Of a stretch of DNA of 64,000 nucleotides, positions 17,933-26,606 are shown piece by piece. Position 1 is the first letter of the stretch. Every line of letters begins with the position of its first letter. The stretch lies in assembly GCF_000741715.1 (NCBI RefSeq), contig NZ_JGZN01000006.1, forward strand, positions 124,001 to 188,000, read 5' to 3'. The notes below the pieces were generated by a model that did no database searches, was not told the origin of the DNA, and saw only the letters and a list, made by a program, of their open reading frames with translations. The stretch comes from Bifidobacterium saguini DSM 23967 (lineage in GTDB: Bacteria; Actinomycetota; Actinomycetes; Actinomycetales; Bifidobacteriaceae). The translations under genes and the position numbers were made by a program.

Positions 17933-17980
17933 GGCTCCCCTCTGAAGAGGGGAGCTCGCCGAAGGTGACTAAGGGGAGCC
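17933..17980 (+). repeat. GGCTCCCC intergenic repeat, copy B
   Basis: GGCTCCCCTCTGAAGAGG followed by GGAGC, a second short stem (CCGAAGG, altered relative to the GTCAGC/GCTGAC type) and AAGGGGAGCC. A further fragment GGCTCCCC lies just upstream at 17915-17922. Confidence 0.75.
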
Positions 17981-18014
17981 ATACCCATCTGTGAAGTAAT
18001 ACATAAGGAGCGCC

Positions 18015-18641
18015 ATGAGCCAGCCAGAACAGCAAACACCGGAATACGGGCAGTACAAGCAGCCTGAATACGGTGCTATGGCTGGCCAATATGGCCCCAA
18101 TTACAATCCATATCTGTATGGCGCTCCTGAACCGGATTCCAAGCAGAACACTGCTGAGCAACAGGCGGCAACTGCTAATGCCGCTAGTAGCAATGCGCAG
18201 CAGCAGAATATGCCCGGCTACTATCCGGGCAGATATCCCGGAGCGCAGGGTCAGCCATATGGTCAGGCCGGTCAGCAACATCAGGCTGGCAAGCCGTATC
18301 AGCCGCATTACTACAACGGCATCGACTTGAACGATCCCAACCAGAATCCTTTGTATGGGCATTGGGATTCGTATGCAATCATTTCATTCGTGCTGGCACT
18401 GTTCTTCCCTGTGCCGGTGCTCTCCGCGCTGATGGGCATTGTGGCTATGTGGCGCACCCGCACTTTCCATATGAAAGGCTTTGGCCTGGCTGTTGCCGCT
18501 GTGGTATTGAATGTGCTGTATACGCTGGCCGTTATTTGGATGGCGCTCAACGGCTATGATGCCATGAGCCTCTATCAGGAAGCGTTGCAGCAGCTTACCG
18601 GTGGCGCAGGCTCTTCTTCCGGTGATTCTATCTCTGCATGA
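18015..18641 (+). CDS. DUF4190-like membrane protein with Gln/Tyr-rich head
   Basis: 208-residue membrane protein. The first 115 residues are Gln, Tyr, Pro and Gly rich and probably disordered in the cytoplasm (GQYGPNYNPYLYGAP, YPGRYPGAQGQPYGQ). Two hydrophobic segments follow (about 120-150 and 155-178) with the RTRTFHMKGFGLAVA linker typical of DUF4190 proteins, then a Ser/Gly tail. AAGGAG lies before the ATG. Function unknown; proteins of this kind are common in actinobacteria. Confidence 0.75.
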   Translation: MSQPEQQTPEYGQYKQPEYGAMAGQYGPNYNPYLYGAPEPDSKQNTAEQQAATANAASSNAQQQNMPGYYPGRYPGAQGQPYGQAGQQHQAGKPYQPHYYNGIDLNDPNQNPLYGHWDSYAIISFVLALFFPVPVLSALMGIVAMWRTRTFHMKGFGLAVAAVVLNVLYTLAVIWMALNGYDAMSLYQEALQQLTGGAGSSSGDSISA

Positions 18642-18693
18642 TTGTTTACGTTGGCTGAACGATTCCTGTGCGAAAAGTGAATCAACACACCTG

Positions 18694-18731
18694 TGCATAA
18701 CTATGCATAAGTCTGCATAATCATGTATACT
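18694..18731 (+). promoter_or_regulatory. Two ArgR-type boxes over the argC promoter
   Basis: TGCATAACTATGCATA (18694-18709) is a near-perfect palindrome of the ARG-box type and a second, weaker box (TGCATAATCATGTATA, 18714-18729) abuts it. TATACT at 18726-18731 is a likely -10. The same arrangement precedes argG, so both are probably repressed by the ArgR encoded in this cluster. Confidence 0.8.
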
Positions 18732-18767
18732 CATCTCGGTTACATCAGTTTGAAAAGAGATGAGTAT
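18727..18767 (+). repeat. 11-bp inverted repeat covering the argC start
   Basis: ATACTCATCTC (18727-18737) and GAGATGAGTAT (18757-18767) are exact inverted copies with a 19-base loop; the right arm covers the Shine-Dalgarno bases and the first two bases of the argC start codon. Confidence 0.8.
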
Positions 18768-19860
18768 GCCGAAATATTCAGTGGCCGTGGCCGGTGCCAC
18801 GGGATATGCCGGAGGCGAGGCGCTGCGCATTCTTGCTGCCCACCCCGACTTTGAAGTCACCTGTGTGGCTGGCCATTCTTCCGTGGGCGATTCCATGTCC
18901 AAACACATGCCGCACATTCCGCAGCTGGCCGGACTTACCGTGGAAGACACCACGCCGGAAGTCCTTAACGGTCATGACGTTATCATTCTCGCCTTGCCGC
19001 ACGGAGCGTCCGGCAAACTGGCTTCCCAGCTTGATCCGAATGCAGTAGTTGTGGATTTGGGCGCTGATCACCGTCTCGAAGAACGCAGTGCGTGGGATGA
19101 ATTCTATGGCGGCGACTTCTACGAACATTGGACCTACGGTATGCCGGAGCTCATCACCGGTAAGAATAGTGACGGCGCATATACCCGACAGCGTGTGGCA
19201 TTGCCGGGCACTAAGCGCATCGCTGGGCCGGGCTGCAATGTCACCGCAACCACGCTGGCACTCCAGCCGGCTATATCCGAAGGACTTGTTGAGTCGACCG
19301 ATATTGTGGCCGATTTGGTCGTTGGTTATTCCGGTGCAGGCAAGAATCTGAAGCGTACCAATCTGCTTGCTTCCGAGGCCTTGCAGTCCGCGCTGCCGTA
19401 TGGTGTTGGCGGCACGCATCGCCATATTCCTGAGATTTTGCAAAACTTCGCGCACGCCGCGGGTAAGAGCGCCGCAGCGGCCAATGAATTCACGCTCGGC
19501 TTTACGCCGGTTTTGGCTCCTATGTCTCGCGGCATTCTCGCCACTGTTTCCGCTCATATGAGCGAAAAGGCGTTGGATATGAGCGATGAGGAGATTCGTG
19601 GCGTCTGGGCCAAGGCATACGAGGGTCAGGACTTTATGGTGCTGCTGCCTGAAGGCGTGCTGCCAGCGACCGGTAACGTGATTGGCTCCAATGCCGCACA
19701 CCTGCAAGTGGCCGTTGACCGCAAGTCCGAGCGACTGTACGCATTTTCAGCTATTGATAACCTCAACCGCGGAACTGCCGGTCAAGCGGTACAGTCTCTG
19801 AATGTCGCACTGGGCCTGCCCGAGGACGCAGGTCTGACCAAGATTGGAGTAGCACCGTGA
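18766..19860 (+). CDS. argC: N-acetyl-gamma-glutamyl-phosphate reductase
   Basis: Third step of arginine synthesis: NADPH reduction of N-acetylglutamyl phosphate to the semialdehyde. N-terminal NADP site VAVAGATGYAGGEALRI; the catalytic Cys is in GPGCNVTATTLAL; His in GGTHRHIPEI. About 364 residues. The ATG at 18766 is preferred over 18760, because the GAGAG-like ribosome site would touch the earlier one. First gene of the argCJBDFR operon, with ArgR boxes upstream; its stop overlaps the argJ GTG start by four bases. Confidence 0.97.
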   Translation: MPKYSVAVAGATGYAGGEALRILAAHPDFEVTCVAGHSSVGDSMSKHMPHIPQLAGLTVEDTTPEVLNGHDVIILALPHGASGKLASQLDPNAVVVDLGADHRLEERSAWDEFYGGDFYEHWTYGMPELITGKNSDGAYTRQRVALPGTKRIAGPGCNVTATTLALQPAISEGLVESTDIVADLVVGYSGAGKNLKRTNLLASEALQSALPYGVGGTHRHIPEILQNFAHAAGKSAAAANEFTLGFTPVLAPMSRGILATVSAHMSEKALDMSDEEIRGVWAKAYEGQDFMVLLPEGVLPATGNVIGSNAAHLQVAVDRKSERLYAFSAIDNLNRGTAGQAVQSLNVALGLPEDAGLTKIGVAP

Positions 19861-21032
19861 GCGTCACATTCGCACAAGGCTTTACCGCAGCAGGCGTGGA
19901 AGCCGGGATTTCCGCAGTCGAAGGCAAGAAGGATCTGGCGTTGGTCGTCAACAATGGTCCACTTGATGCCGCTGCTGGCGTGTTCACTTCGAATCGTTTC
20001 TGCGCAGCACCGGTGCAGTGGAGCCGTAAAATCGTGGCGGATGGCCACGTCAAAGCTGTGATTCTGAACTCCGGTGGCGCCAACGCCTGCACCGGCGAGG
20101 AGGGCTATGCGCAGTCCAAAGCCACTGCGGAAAAAGTCGCAGAACTGGTTGACGCCAAGCCGGAAGATGTGGCGGTTTGCTCCACCGGCCTGATCGGTGA
20201 ACTGCTGCCGCTCGACCATGTGCTCGATGGTGCCGCCAAGGCTTACGAAGTACTGTCTGACACCGCTGAGGCTGGTGCGGATGCGTCACATGCCATCATG
20301 ACCACCGATACCAAGCCCAAGACGGTTGAACTGACCGGTTCCAACGGGTGGAAGATCGGTGGCATGGTCAAGGGCTCCGGCATGATCGCTCCGCAGCTGG
20401 CCACCATGCTGTGCGTCATCACCACTGATGCTGTGGTCTCCGCTGGTCAAATGCAGGCCGCACTCGCTGTGGCTGCAGAGCATTCCTTCAACCGCATTGA
20501 TGTGGACGGCTGCATGTCCACCAACGATACAGTGCTGCTACTTGCCTCCGGCGCTTCCGGCATCGAACCAGACAAAGACGAATTCAACAAGCTCGTGCGT
20601 GAAGCATGCGGCAGCCTGTCCCGCCAAATCATCGGCGACGGCGAAGGCGCATCCCACGACATTCGCATCACCGTCACCGGTGCCACCAGCGAGGAAGCAG
20701 CCTTGGCTTGCGGCCGTGCGGTAGCTGCCTCCAACCTGCTCAAATGCGCGATTTCCGGCAACGATCCGAACTGGGGCCGTATCGTCAGCTCTCTCGGTAC
20801 CGTACCTGAAGACGTGGCTCCATACGATTCGAACAAGGTGACCGTGGACGTCAACGGCGTGCGCATCTGCGAGAACGGCGGAGCCGGCCGCGATCGCAGC
20901 GAAGTTGACATGACCCCGCGCGAAGTGCATATCGACATCGATCTGAACACCGGTTCGAATGCCGAAGCAACCGTGTGGACCGACGATCTGACCCACGAAT
21001 ACGTACACATCAACGCCGACTACGAAAGCTGA
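19857..21032 (+). CDS. argJ: Bifunctional ornithine acetyltransferase/N-acetylglutamate synthase
   Basis: Recycles the acetyl group between N-acetylornithine and glutamate and may also start the pathway from acetyl-CoA. The 391-residue precursor is self-cleaved at the ATML motif (here in QLATMLCVITTDA) with Thr as new N-terminal nucleophile. Presence of ArgJ means the cyclic form of the pathway. Start is GTG overlapping the argC stop (GTGA). A 140-base gap with a long hairpin follows before argB. Confidence 0.96.
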   Translation: MSVTFAQGFTAAGVEAGISAVEGKKDLALVVNNGPLDAAAGVFTSNRFCAAPVQWSRKIVADGHVKAVILNSGGANACTGEEGYAQSKATAEKVAELVDAKPEDVAVCSTGLIGELLPLDHVLDGAAKAYEVLSDTAEAGADASHAIMTTDTKPKTVELTGSNGWKIGGMVKGSGMIAPQLATMLCVITTDAVVSAGQMQAALAVAAEHSFNRIDVDGCMSTNDTVLLLASGASGIEPDKDEFNKLVREACGSLSRQIIGDGEGASHDIRITVTGATSEEAALACGRAVAASNLLKCAISGNDPNWGRIVSSLGTVPEDVAPYDSNKVTVDVNGVRICENGGAGRDRSEVDMTPREVHIDIDLNTGSNAEATVWTDDLTHEYVHINADYES

Positions 21033-21046
21033 ACGCATTCGTGTGC

Positions 21047-21133
21047 GGGTTTTGTGCCGGTGTTCGTTGTCCGACACACTCGAGGCCGTTCGGCCAAGCT
21101 TACGGTCTGGCAACAAACACCGGCACCAAACCC
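21047..21133 (+). repeat. Long inverted repeat between argJ and argB
   Basis: Arms of 23 bases at 21047-21069 and 21111-21133 match at 21 positions (core GTGCCGGTGTT / AACACCGGCAC); one mismatch is a G-T type pair. The 41-base loop holds a smaller GGCCGTTCGGCC stem. No T-run follows, so it is not a standard terminator. Confidence 0.8.
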
Positions 21134-21172
21134 TTTACGCGTTGAATAACTATTGAGGGGAAATATAGTTTT

Positions 21173-22129
21173 ATGGCTACGGAATTAAAGGGACCTGGGT
21201 TCCATTTTGACGTGCATACAGATTTGCGCGCCGATCAGAAAGCGGAAGTGCTGATTGAGGCGTTGCCGTGGCTGGAAGAGTTTGCCGGCCAGCGCATTGT
21301 GGTCAAATACGGCGGCAACGCTATGGTCGACGAGCATCTGAAACAGTGCTTTGCGGAAGATATGGTGTTTCTGCGTCAGGTGGGCATCCATCCGATTGTG
21401 GTGCATGGCGGTGGTCCGCAGATTTCTCATATGCTGAAGGCGTTGGGCATCAAGTCCGAGTTCAAGGGTGGCCTGCGCGTCACAACCCCTGAAGCAATGG
21501 ACGTGGTGCGCATGGTACTTACCGGCAAAGTGTCCCGCGAACTGGTGGGCCTGATCAACGCGCATGGTCCGTTGGCAGTGGGTCTATCCGGTGAGGATGG
21601 TGGCCTGTTTTCCGCAACCCAGCGCAAGCCGGTTATCGACGGTACCCCTACGGATATTGGTCTGGTTGGCGATGTGGTGTCTGTGGACGCCTCAGCTGTG
21701 GAAGATCTGGTATCCGCAGGCCGTATTCCTGTGGTGTCTTCCGTGGCTCCGAATGAAGAAGATGCCACTGAAGTGTTGAATGTGAATGCCGATTCCGCTG
21801 CTGCCGCATTGGCTGCTGCTGTTGGCGCCCACAAGCTGGTGATTCTGACCGACGTGGATGGTTTGTATGCCGATTGGCCGGACAAGAACTCTCTGATTGG
21901 CCGTATCGGTGTGGAGAATCTGCGTGACATGCTGCCGGATCTGGAATCCGGTATGCGCCCGAAGATGGAAGCTTGCGTGCGTGCTATTGATGGCGGCGTG
22001 CCTCAGGCACACATCATTGATGGTCGCAAACCGCACTCCATCTTGAATGAGATATTCACTTCCGCAGGTATCGGCACTATGGTCGTGCCTGAGGACGGAC
22101 TGGAAATGAGGAGCTCCTATGTCTACTGA
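21173..22129 (+). CDS. argB: Acetylglutamate kinase
   Basis: Phosphorylates N-acetylglutamate with ATP, second step of arginine synthesis and usual target of arginine feedback. Amino-acid kinase fold with [10 protein letters not shown] (N-terminal Lys/Gly loop), [31 protein letters not shown] and [10 protein letters not shown]. 318 residues, a little longer than the E. coli enzyme, as in arginine-sensitive types that carry an N-terminal helix. The stop lies 11 bases inside argD. Confidence 0.96.
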   Translation: MATELKGPGFHFDVHTDLRADQKAEVLIEALPWLEEFAGQRIVVKYGGNAMVDEHLKQCFAEDMVFLRQVGIHPIVVHGGGPQISHMLKALGIKSEFKGGLRVTTPEAMDVVRMVLTGKVSRELVGLINAHGPLAVGLSGEDGGLFSATQRKPVIDGTPTDIGLVGDVVSVDASAVEDLVSAGRIPVVSSVAPNEEDATEVLNVNADSAAAALAAAVGAHKLVILTDVDGLYADWPDKNSLIGRIGVENLRDMLPDLESGMRPKMEACVRAIDGGVPQAHIIDGRKPHSILNEIFTSAGIGTMVVPEDGLEMRSSYVY

Positions 22130-23414
22130 AGCAAAGGAAACACTGGGCGCTGAAGATAGCAAGTGGCTGGGGGAGTACTCCCAGGTTCATATGAACGTGT
22201 TCGGCACTCCGCTACGCGTTATGGATCATGGCCAGGGTGCTCATGTCTGGGACGTGGACGGTAACGAATATCTTGACTTCCTTGCCGGCATTGCCGTTAA
22301 TTCGCTGGGTTACGCACACCCCAAGTGGGTTAAAGCAGTTGCCGATCAGGCGGCAAAGGTTGCGCACATCAGCAACTATTTCGCGTCCGAGCCGCAGATC
22401 GAGCTTGCAGCCAAGCTGGTCAAGCTTGCTGGCGCTCCCGAAGGCTCCAAGGTCTACTTCGGCAACTCCGGTGCCGAAGGCAATGAAGCGGCATTGAAGT
22501 TGGCGAAGCTGTATGGCCGCACGTTGCCCGGCGCACTGCCTGCCGTGGGTGGTAAGCCGGCTCGTATCATCGCCATGACTCATGGATTCCACGGTCGTAC
22601 GATGGGTGCGCTTTCCGCAACATGGAAACCGGGAATCCGCAAGCCCTATGATCCACTGGTGCCGAATATTGAATTCGTGCGCGCTGGAGACAAAGTTGCC
22701 TTGCATGATGCCTTTGCCCAGACCGGCATCGGCCATTACGGCAAAGGCCCGGTCGCCGCAGTAATCCTGGAACTGATTCAAGGCGAAGCCGGTGTAAAGC
22801 CGCTTGGCGCCGACTATGTGAAGTTCGTGCGTGAGATGTGCGATATCAACCATGCACTGCTCATCATTGACGAGGTGCAGACTGGTATAGGCCGTACCGG
22901 TTCCTGGTTCGCATTCCAGCGCGAAGATCTGTCTGGCGGCATTACCCCAGATATGGTCACGTTCGCCAAGGGTGTGGCCGGAGGCTTCCCGATGGGCGGC
23001 ATGATCGCTTTTGGCGAGAAGCTTGCATCTCTGTTCACCCCGGGCTCGCACGGTTCCACGTTCGCAGGCAATCCGCTGGGCGCTGCCGCAGGTCTCGCCA
23101 CGCTTAGCGCAATCGAAGACGAGCATCTGATTGCCAATGCCGAAGAACGCGGCAAGCAGCTGCGCGAAGGAATCATGGCCACAGGCAATCCGCTGTACGT
23201 ATCCGTGCGAGGCCGCGGCCTGCTGGATGCCGTGGAACTGAAGCATCCGTGCGCTCACGCGGTAATGAACTACTGCCTTGAACATGGGTTGATTGTGAAT
23301 GCTGTGGCACCTGATGCGCTGCGTTTCGCACCGCCGCTGATCGTCACTGCCGAAGATGTTGATCAGGCTTTGGCAGTGCTCAAGAGCGTTCCGACTGACC
23401 TGCCCAACGACTGA
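22119..23414 (+). CDS. argD: Acetylornithine aminotransferase
   Basis: PLP-dependent class III aminotransferase making N-acetylornithine from the semialdehyde and glutamate. [15 protein letters not shown] and [14 protein letters not shown] bind the cofactor phosphate; [13 protein letters not shown] holds the Asp to the pyridine nitrogen; the PLP Lys is in [15 protein letters not shown]. 431 residues. It overlaps argB by 11 bases; a repeat element separates it from argF. Confidence 0.96.
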   Translation: MSTEAKETLGAEDSKWLGEYSQVHMNVFGTPLRVMDHGQGAHVWDVDGNEYLDFLAGIAVNSLGYAHPKWVKAVADQAAKVAHISNYFASEPQIELAAKLVKLAGAPEGSKVYFGNSGAEGNEAALKLAKLYGRTLPGALPAVGGKPARIIAMTHGFHGRTMGALSATWKPGIRKPYDPLVPNIEFVRAGDKVALHDAFAQTGIGHYGKGPVAAVILELIQGEAGVKPLGADYVKFVREMCDINHALLIIDEVQTGIGRTGSWFAFQREDLSGGITPDMVTFAKGVAGGFPMGGMIAFGEKLASLFTPGSHGSTFAGNPLGAAAGLATLSAIEDEHLIANAEERGKQLREGIMATGNPLYVSVRGRGLLDAVELKHPCAHAVMNYCLEHGLIVNAVAPDALRFAPPLIVTAEDVDQALAVLKSVPTDLPND

Positions 23415-23453
23415 ATTAAGGGAAAACTGTAACGGTATTTGACTTTTCTCTCC

Positions 23454-23502
23454 GGCTCACCTCTGTAAGGGGAGCTGTCAGCAAAGCTGACTGAGTGGAG
23501 TC
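23454..23502 (+). repeat. GGCTCCCC intergenic repeat, copy C
   Basis: GGCTCACCTCTGTAAGG then GGAGC, GTCAGC/GCTGAC and TGAGTGGAGTC. A diverged full-length copy inside the arg operon between argD and argF; a base change (A for C) weakens the first stem. Confidence 0.8.
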
Positions 23503-23533
23503 CCCGCGTTACCCGTAATAAAAGGAGACCAAT

Positions 23534-24499
23534 ATGACCCCCGAACTTCGCCACATGTTGCGCGACGATGACCTCAACCATGAGGAGCAGAAGCAGGTTC
23601 TGGAACTTGCCATCAAGTTCCATCATGATCGTTTCTACAAGCAGCCGTTCGCAGGTCCGCAAGCCGTCGCCGTGCTGTTTGACAAGCCGTCCACCCGCAC
23701 CCGTTCCAGCTTCTCCATCGGTGTGGCCGAACTGGGCGGTTACCCGCTGGTCATCGACAAGTCCGGCTCCCAGCTGGGCCGCGGCGAGCCGGTGGCTGAT
23801 ACCGCTCGCGTACTCGATCGTATGGCATACGGTGTGGTCTGGCGTACTTTCGGCCAGGACCGTGTGGAGGAAATGGCCAAATACTCCACCCATCCGGTGA
23901 TCAACGCCCTGACCGACGACTTCCACCCCTGCCAGATCCTGGCTGATTTCCAGACCATTGCTGAACATCGCGGTGGCGTGGATAACCTGAAGAACCAGAC
24001 CATCGCCTACGTGGGCGATGCCGCCAACAACATGTCCAACTCCTACCTGCTCGGCGGTGCCGTGGCTGGTATGAACGTGCGCGTGGCCGGGCCTCAGGGC
24101 TATCTGCCTCGTCCGGACATCGTGGCTGATGCCGAGCGCATTGCGGCCGAAAACGGTGGTTCCATCCTGGTCACCACTGATGCCAAGGAAGCTGTGAAGG
24201 ACGCTGACTGCATCTTCACCGATACTTGGGTCTCGATGGGTGAGGAAGCCGAATATGCCATTCGTTCCAAGCCGTTCTGGAACTATCAGGTCAATGCGGA
24301 ACTCATGGCGCTCGCCAAGCCGGACGCGCTGTTCCAGCACTGCCTGCCTGCTTACCGTGGCAAGGAAGTCACCTCTGAAGTGATTGACGGCCCGCAGTCT
24401 GTGGTGTGGGATGAGGCTGAGAACCGTCTGCATGCGCAGAAGGCTTTGATGACCTGGCTCGCCGGCAAGGCCCGTGGAGACGAAAGCCTGCTGGCATGA
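23534..24499 (+). CDS. argF: Ornithine carbamoyltransferase
   Basis: Forms citrulline from ornithine and carbamoyl phosphate. Carbamoyl-phosphate loop [23 protein letters not shown] (motif around H-P-x-Q) and the ornithine-binding [13 protein letters not shown] are intact. 321 residues. AAAAGGAG lies before the ATG. Its last four bases overlap the start of argR, so the two are coupled. Confidence 0.97.
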   Translation: MTPELRHMLRDDDLNHEEQKQVLELAIKFHHDRFYKQPFAGPQAVAVLFDKPSTRTRSSFSIGVAELGGYPLVIDKSGSQLGRGEPVADTARVLDRMAYGVVWRTFGQDRVEEMAKYSTHPVINALTDDFHPCQILADFQTIAEHRGGVDNLKNQTIAYVGDAANNMSNSYLLGGAVAGMNVRVAGPQGYLPRPDIVADAERIAAENGGSILVTTDAKEAVKDADCIFTDTWVSMGEEAEYAIRSKPFWNYQVNAELMALAKPDALFQHCLPAYRGKEVTSEVIDGPQSVVWDEAENRLHAQKALMTWLAGKARGDESLLA

Positions 24500-25011
24500 G
24501 CGATTCCTCTTCATCGTTGCAGCGGCCCGCCACCAGGGCCGCTCGACTGAGTGCCATCGAACAGGCGTTGGCCACGCATATCGTCACGTCACAATCGCAA
24601 TTGTCCAAAATTCTGATTGATGAGGGCATTGTGGTGACTCAGGCAACGCTGAGCCGTGATTTGGACGAGATGCACGCGGTCAAAACACGCCTTAAAGATG
24701 GCACTGTGGCATATGCGGTTGATCGAGGCGCGACCGCTGGTGAAGGAGAAATTGTTGTAGGGGAGCGGTCCGAGGCTCAGATGGCCCGAGTCCTCAGTGG
24801 ATTGGTCACTTCGGTTGCCGCCGCCCGTAACCTCATCGTGGTGCATACGCCTTCCGGTGCCGCGCAATATGTGGCTTCCGTGGTGGATAAGCAGCCTATC
24901 GATGGAGTGCTTGGCACTATTGCCGGAGACGATACGGTGCTGGTCATCTGCACAGATGATGACACCGCCGCCGCCCGAGCCGACTGGCTCCTAGCCCTCG
25001 CCTCCAAATAA
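24496..25011 (+). CDS. argR: Arginine repressor ArgR
   Basis: Arginine-sensing hexameric DNA-binding protein. The first 80 residues form a winged helix-turn-helix ([28 protein letters not shown]); the second half is the oligomerisation and arginine-binding domain ending with [17 protein letters not shown]. 171 residues. Last gene of the argCJBDFR run; expected to bind the palindromes upstream of argC and argG and thus to repress its own operon. Confidence 0.96.
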   Translation: MSDSSSSLQRPATRAARLSAIEQALATHIVTSQSQLSKILIDEGIVVTQATLSRDLDEMHAVKTRLKDGTVAYAVDRGATAGEGEIVVGERSEAQMARVLSGLVTSVAAARNLIVVHTPSGAAQYVASVVDKQPIDGVLGTIAGDDTVLVICTDDDTAAARADWLLALASK

Positions 25012-25017
25012 TGGCGT

Positions 25018-25042
25018 GGCTCCCTCGTCAGAGGGAGCTGTC
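25018..25042 (+). repeat. GGCTCCCC intergenic repeat, partial copy D
   Basis: GGCTCCCTCGTCAGAGGGAGC stem only (arms GGCTCCCTC and GAGGGAGC), followed by TGTC; the second stem is missing. Lies just after argR and may serve as its terminator. Confidence 0.65.
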
Positions 25043-25077
25043 TTGCTCGGTATGGAATGGGAACTTGGGCTGTGATT

Positions 25078-25126
25078 GGCTCCCTCTGATGAGGGAGCTG
25101 TCGAGCCTAGGCGAGACTGAGGGAGA
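25078..25126 (+). repeat. GGCTCCCC intergenic repeat, copy E
   Basis: GGCTCCCTC/GAGGGAGC first stem, TGTCGAGCCTAGGCGAGACT variant second part, then GAGGGAGAG. Together with copy D it makes a tandem pair between argR and argG. Confidence 0.7.
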
Positions 25127-25192
25127 GAAGCCGGCCGAACGGCCGTAGAAAAAATGCATCACTCTGTGATTCATTATTCTCCAACACGCCCA

Positions 25193-25226
25193 TGCATAAA
25201 TATGCATAGCCCTGTATATAATTGCA
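25193..25226 (+). promoter_or_regulatory. ArgR-type boxes and -10 of argG
   Basis: TGCATAAATATGCATA (25193-25208) and a weaker box TGTATATAATTGCA (25213-25226). TATAAT at 25217-25222 with a preceding TG is a strong extended -10 lying inside the second box. Matches the layout upstream of argC. Confidence 0.82.
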
Positions 25227-25262
25227 CTCAGTTTGTTTTTGATTGTTTAGGAAAGGGAATCA

Positions 25263-26501
25263 ATGGCAGATAACAAGCGCATTGTTCTGGCCTATTCCGG
25301 TGGTCTTGATACCTCCGTCGCCATTTCGTACCTGAAGGAGCGTACCGGCAAGGATGTTGTCGCCGTGTCCCTCGATGTTGGTCAGGGTGGCGAAAGCCTC
25401 GAAACCATTAAGCAGCGTGCTCTTGCCTGCGGTGCTGTGGAATCCTACGTGGTGGACGCTCGTGACGAGTTCGCCAACGAATACTGCATGAAGGCCCTGA
25501 AGGCCAACGCCATGTACGAAGGCGTGTACCCGCTGGTCTCCGCCATCTCCCGCCCGCTGATCTCCAAGCACCTCGTGCGTGCCGCCCACCAGTTTGGTGC
25601 CGACACCATTTCCCACGGCTGCACCGGCAAGGGCAACGACCAGGTTCGTTTCGAGGTGTCTATCGCTGCTATCGACCCGACCCTGAAGGCCATCAGCCCG
25701 ATTCGCGATCTCGCCCTGACCCGTGACGTGGAAATCGCGTTCGCCAAGGAGCACAAGCTGCCGATTACCCAGACCGAGAAGTCTCCGTACTCCATCGATC
25801 AGAACGTGTGGGGTCGCGCCATCGAGACTGGCTTCCTCGAGGATCCGTGGAACGGCCCGACCAAGGACTGCTACTCCTACACCGACGATCCGGCCTTCCC
25901 GCCGGTCGAAGATGAAGTGGTCATCGAATTCAAGCAGGGTATTCCGGTCAAGATCGACGGCCGTGATGTCACCCCGCTGCAGGCTATCGAAGAGATGAAC
26001 CGCCGCGCAGGCGCTCAGGGTATCGGCCGTATCGATCTGATTGAGGATCGTCTGGTCGGCATCAAGTCCCGCGAGCTCTACGAGGCTCCGGGTGCCGTGG
26101 CGCTGATCACCGCCCACCAGGAACTTGAAAACTGCTGCCTCGAACGCGAACAGCACCGCATCAAGCGCGATATCGACAAGCGCTGGGCTGAGCTGGTCTA
26201 CGATGCGCAGTGGTTCTCCCCGGCAACCCAGTCCCTGAACGCCTTCATCGAAGACACCCAGAAGTACGTCTCCGGTGAGATTCGCATGACCCTGCACGGT
26301 GGTCGTGCCGTGGTGACCGGTCGTCGTTCCGACTCCTCGCTGTACGACTACAAGCTCGCCACCTACGATTCCGGCGATAGCTTCGATTCCAAGTCCTCCA
26401 ACGGCTTCATCGACATCTACGGCCTGCCGTCCCGCGTGGCCGCAGCCCGCGACGTGAAGTTCGGCAACGGCATCGAAGTCCCCACCAACACCGTGGAGTA
26501 A
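25263..26501 (+). CDS. argG: Argininosuccinate synthase
   Basis: Joins citrulline and aspartate with ATP. PP-loop [11 protein letters not shown] at the N-terminus; [15 protein letters not shown] and [14 protein letters not shown] are hallmarks of the type I enzyme. 412 residues, normal length. GAAAGGGA before the ATG. It has its own ArgR-controlled promoter and is separated from argH by an inserted ATPase gene on the other strand. Confidence 0.97.
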   Translation: MADNKRIVLAYSGGLDTSVAISYLKERTGKDVVAVSLDVGQGGESLETIKQRALACGAVESYVVDARDEFANEYCMKALKANAMYEGVYPLVSAISRPLISKHLVRAAHQFGADTISHGCTGKGNDQVRFEVSIAAIDPTLKAISPIRDLALTRDVEIAFAKEHKLPITQTEKSPYSIDQNVWGRAIETGFLEDPWNGPTKDCYSYTDDPAFPPVEDEVVIEFKQGIPVKIDGRDVTPLQAIEEMNRRAGAQGIGRIDLIEDRLVGIKSRELYEAPGAVALITAHQELENCCLEREQHRIKRDIDKRWAELVYDAQWFSPATQSLNAFIEDTQKYVSGEIRMTLHGGRAVVTGRRSDSSLYDYKLATYDSGDSFDSKSSNGFIDIYGLPSRVAAARDVKFGNGIEVPTNTVE

Positions 26502-26514
26502 TACGCCATCCTCT

Positions 26515-26549
26515 GGCTCCCCTCTATGAGGGGAGCTGTCAGCGAAGCC
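26515..26549 (+). repeat. GGCTCCCC intergenic repeat, truncated copy F
   Basis: GGCTCCCCTCTATGAGG, GGAGC and GTCAGCGAAGC, then the match stops at about 26549, where the AT-richer ATPase segment begins. The element would normally continue TGACTGAGGGGAGTC. Confidence 0.75.
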
Positions 26550-26566
26550 TTCTCTCTCATTCCTCT

Positions 26567-26599
26567 ATAGTCCTCTCTGCTCATAGCAGAGAGGACTAT
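26567..26599. terminator. Perfect 14-bp hairpin between argG and the ATPase gene
   Basis: ATAGTCCTCTCTGC (26567-26580) and GCAGAGAGGACTAT (26586-26599) with a five-base loop. It lies between converging genes. Neither side has a clear T-run, so termination activity is only probable. Confidence 0.65.
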
Positions 26600-26606
26600 T
26601 CTGTTA

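Noticed and set aside
15289-18039. 916-codon open frame antisense to pheT
   Set aside because: Shadow of a highly biased coding strand; no family resemblance, while pheT is complete with all domains.
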